A DNA stretch of 52,303 nt from NCBI RefSeq assembly GCF_000003815.2, contig NC_049980.1, positions 5,896,461 through 5,948,763 on the forward strand, given 5' to 3'. Both the position numbers and the translations under genes were made by a program. Below the pieces are notes generated by a model. It was not told the origin of the DNA. It searched no databases and saw nothing but the letters and a program-made list of their open reading frames with translations. Shown here in pieces: positions 49,377 to 52,303 of the stretch. The stretch is from Branchiostoma floridae. Its lineage: Eukaryota > Chordata > Leptocardii > Amphioxiformes > Branchiostomatidae. Each line of letters begins with the position of its first letter. Position 1 is the stretch's first letter.

Positions 49377-50442
49377 TAAGCCCCGGTCACAAAGCGCGTA
49401 CGATTTCTTGCGATGGTATATTCCGCATATCGTACGATGAGCGCAGTAAATCGCAGCAAAATCGTAAGCAAAATCAGCCATCGCAACGCATCGGATGGTG
49501 TTCAAAATTTTTCCAGCGTCGTACGATTTTTCACTTGTGTCTCTTTTGAATAGCCGCCTGGCCGCTTTTGTGCTTCTTTAACCAACAAAATGTGGACTAA
49601 GCTGTTGAATACCTTCCTATAATATATTTAACTGTAAAAATAAATTAAAAGAGACCATGACAACAAGAGCATTACAAGAAAAGTTCAAATCAAGCGTGAG
49701 TACTTGTATGATTATCTCGGCCTGCTTGCCGGCTCTGCGTGTCAGGCTCTTTCGAAGATCGTATCATGATATGCTATCAACAAAAAGATGCCATCATACA
49801 CAAATCATATCATAAGCATTATATCATATATATTTCCGACTCATGGAGCCTGCCTTTATGTTCGAGTTGTCCCCATGGTTATTACGATTATGGTAAACTG
49901 ACCCAAGACCGACGAGAGCTTAGATTTGATCTAATTATAAACTCACGTGCATGAAGCGATCAAACAATTGTCTGCATCACCTGTGCGGGGCGCGCTGTTC
50001 TCTGGTTGCGACTGTGGCAGTTGCGACTGATATATTTTCCCTTTTCGTCAATATCCACAAAATCAGGGGAAACTGAAACCATCACAACATGCTAACAATA
50101 TATAAATCTATAACCTCATCAGTAGACAAAAATTGGCATAATGAAGTCTGCTATGGGGGCAAATAAAATCTTACGACGATAGCGAAATTTTGAACATGTT
50201 CAAAATCCATTTCAGCTCTATTTTTCGCCATACGACGCTCCCCGATTTACTATGATTCACTGCGATTGACGCAGGCACGCTCTTATGACCGCATCGTACG
50301 ATGCACTACGCGCTTTGTGACCACGGCTTTATATACTTAAACCATTGCTTCCGATTCTCCCCCGACTTACGACGCGCTGCGCTTATCCTGCGCATCGGAA
50401 GGAATCGCAAGGAATCGTACGCGCTTTGTGACCGGGGCTTTA
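49377..50442. mobile_element. ~1.07-kb foldback element
   Basis: TAAGCCCCGGTCACAAAGCG and CGTACGATTTCTTGCGAT at the left pair with ATCGCAAGGAATCGTACGCG and CTTTGTGACCGGGGCTTTA at the right. A third, internal right-type arm (GCACTACGCGCTTTGTGACC, about 50303-50332) suggests a nested or extended terminal repeat. No transposase is visible. Confidence 0.85.
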
Positions 50443-50452
50443 CTCAGTTACT

Positions 50453-50660
50453 TACTCTCCAAGCAGAGGTTAGGCTCAGGCTTTTTTTTAACGTTTTTTT
50501 ATCTAGTCGTTTTTATCGGGCTTTCTATTTTTTTTTATATCTTGCTGTGTCAAAACCTAACTGGCGTACTTCAAGAAAAATGACAAAATAGAAAGCCCGA
50601 AAAAAACGACTAAAAAAACGTTAAAAAAACAGCCGGAGCCTAACTTCTGCTTGGAGAGTA
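50453..50660. mobile_element. CTCTCCAAGCAGAGGTTA MITE with 9-bp target-site duplication
   Basis: TACTCTCCAAGCAGAGGTTA pairs with TAACTTCTGCTTGGAGAGTA. TCAGTTACT occurs on both sides (50444-50452 and 50661-50669). A 9-bp duplication is usual for Mutator-like elements, so a MULE-derived MITE is likely. Confidence 0.92.
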
Positions 50661-50669
50661 TCAGTTACT

Positions 50670-51460
50670 CACATCCTCTGCTCTCTATTCAGCACCCCCC
50701 CCCCCCCCAAAGAAAAAGTAGCGTTACTCGCCGGCAGGAAACTTCCACCGTCACACATATACCCCTGACCAAAGGTTCTTTCCATTCTGCCCAAAGCACA
50801 TTGAAGATGAACTTCACTTTATAATTGAATGTTCTAGATACGCTAGTTTACGTAATGAATTATTCATATTTCTCGAATCAAGTACAACAGATTTCATTCA
50901 AGAAACTCGATGCCACAAACAGATTTGTATATATCTTTAGATTTGCAAAAATATGCAAAAATGCAAGTAGGCAAATATATCAAGGACTGCTCTGCTATTA
51001 GAAAGAATACCGTAACTAATGATTAGCCTACTCTATTGTAATACTATACCAAAGAATTTTGTTAGCCCTTATTGTTATGTTAACTAGGTTGCTTAGCTTT
51101 ATCCTATACCTCTGTGTTGTACTTTGTGTAATAGTTGTCGCCATACATTGTATCATGTACAATTGTCGTGCAATAAATTTCTTCTATACGCGAGCGTTTC
51201 TCAGAAACCAAGATGGTGAATTTAAGTGCACGTTCGAAGTTAATGCGTGCTACATCACACTCGTGGCGTCGTTGTGGCGTCGGAAAGGCACTTCGGCAGA
51301 GTGAACCCACGCAACCGAGCCTCTTCGGCTAATCTGTCAAAATTGTGCCAAAAATACACACACACACACAAACCGATCTGGTGCGCCTGGGTGCTAACAT
51401 CTGCACATTTGCTACCAAGGGCTAACCGTAGAATTATTATTACCTGCATGTATGCAGGTA
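50670..51460. other. Spacer with no recognised gene
   Basis: Contains a 14-C run near 50695 and a short (CA)n at 51355-51370; frames lack domains. Confidence 0.5.
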
Positions 51461-51464
51461 TGGT

Positions 51465-52090
51465 TTTCACGGGCGTGGGAAAATTTGGAAGCTGGGGATT
51501 TAGGGCGCTGTATCTCGAGAACGGATGGTGCGAGCACAACGATTTTTGGTATGCGGGTTGGGGGTGGTGGCTTGACACTCAGGTTTGATTTTGGGCCTCC
51601 TGGCGCTTGAACTTAACATTGCAGGTGGCATTTTTGGTGTTTGGAGGGCACTTTTGGCGCTGTGTGTCCGGAACGATACGCGCGATTGCGACGATTTTTG
51701 GTGCATGGGTGGGGGGGTTGTTGCCTGTTGCCTAGGATTGACTTTGGGCCTTGTCGCGTTTGAACTTGACCCGGCAGGTCGAATTTTGTGTCCGGGAGGG
51801 GTATTTCCGGAGTTATATCTTCTGAACGGTTGGTGCTGGCGCGATGATATTTGGCACATGTGTTGGCGGTGGCTGAATAATTCTCAATTTTGATTTTGGC
51901 GCCCTTGGTGCTTGAACTTGACATTTTAGGTTACTTTTTGTGCGGGCACGGGGCGTGTGTGCTGTATCTCCGGAACGCAAGGTGCCATTGTGTTGCTATT
52001 TGGTACGTGAATTGTTGGTGGTGTTCTGGTGGTCAGGTTTGATTTTGGGCCTTCTAGTGCTTGAACTTGATACTGTATAGGTTGACCCTG
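51465..52090 (+). repeat. ~150-bp tandem array, four diverged units
   Basis: GCTGTATCTCSRGAACG-type landmarks at 51507, 51659, 51812 and 51961 are each followed by a GATTTTTGGTAYG-like block, TTGATTTTGGGCCT and GTGCTTGAACTTGACA. Long frames on both strands follow the repeat and are not treated as genes. Confidence 0.85.
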
Positions 52091-52303
52091 TTTTTGTGTG
52101 GTAGGGGCATCCTCCCAATATCTGCTTGGTTGTAAAAACAGGTGACGTTTGGGTTTATATGTAGAACCATCATCTGTTTTGGTAGATTGAGAGGTCTTTA
52201 AGTTTACACCTAAAACCATCATCTGGCCTGGGCCACCTTCAATGTATCAGGTTACTTTGTATCAACAGATGTCTGAGTGAGCTCTAGACGCGAATGTAAG
52301 GGT

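Overview
This is eukaryotic, metazoan genomic DNA: short GT-AG exons, long introns, dense short inverted-repeat transposons, tRNA-derived SINEs, 5'-truncated LINEs and large CA/TG microsatellites. The gene mix (an NLR-style LRR terminal exon, tandem dermatopontin-like genes, a Cys-less pentameric channel subunit) and the repeat style suggest a lancelet (Branchiostoma). That placement is inference from family knowledge; no search was run.

Layout. 318-1333 (+) is the last exon of an LRR gene, followed by a 39-bp minisatellite (1437-2100) and a SINE sitting inside a palindrome (5147-5763). From 5841 to about 19964 (possibly 32306), minus strand, lies a pentameric ligand-gated ion channel gene. 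Its exons join in frame into a subunit of about 345-365 residues without the two Cys-loop cysteines and with a very short M3-M4 loop. Its 9.3-kb second intron holds a CR1-type LINE 3' fragment and a complete BTB-BACK-Kelch gene on the plus strand (14481-17867). The Kelch gene is broken in its last exon by a 314-bp Penelope-like retroelement fragment flanked by a perfect 13-bp duplication.

From 20 to 34 kb I see repeats and no convincing gene, apart from a possible first exon of the channel at 32247-32306. Two tandem dermatopontin-like genes follow on the plus strand (34397-37621 and 39220-44155). Both have four coding exons with identical intron phases; exon joining gives 199 and 204 residues. 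The second has a partial duplicate of its third exon and a 100-N assembly gap in the preceding intron.

From 44.2 kb to the end I find only mobile and tandem repeats: a LINE fragment with a perfect 36-bp flanking direct repeat, a second LINE fragment fused to a SINE tail, a 1-kb foldback element and a 150-bp tandem array.

The genes do not form a pathway. They are an immune-type receptor fragment, an ion channel, a ubiquitin-ligase adaptor and two extracellular-matrix/agglutinin-type secreted proteins. The most unusual features are the array of five splice-donor copies in a channel intron, the Penelope insertion in the Kelch gene, the SINE at the apex of a palindrome, and the duplicated half-exon in the second dermatopontin-like gene.
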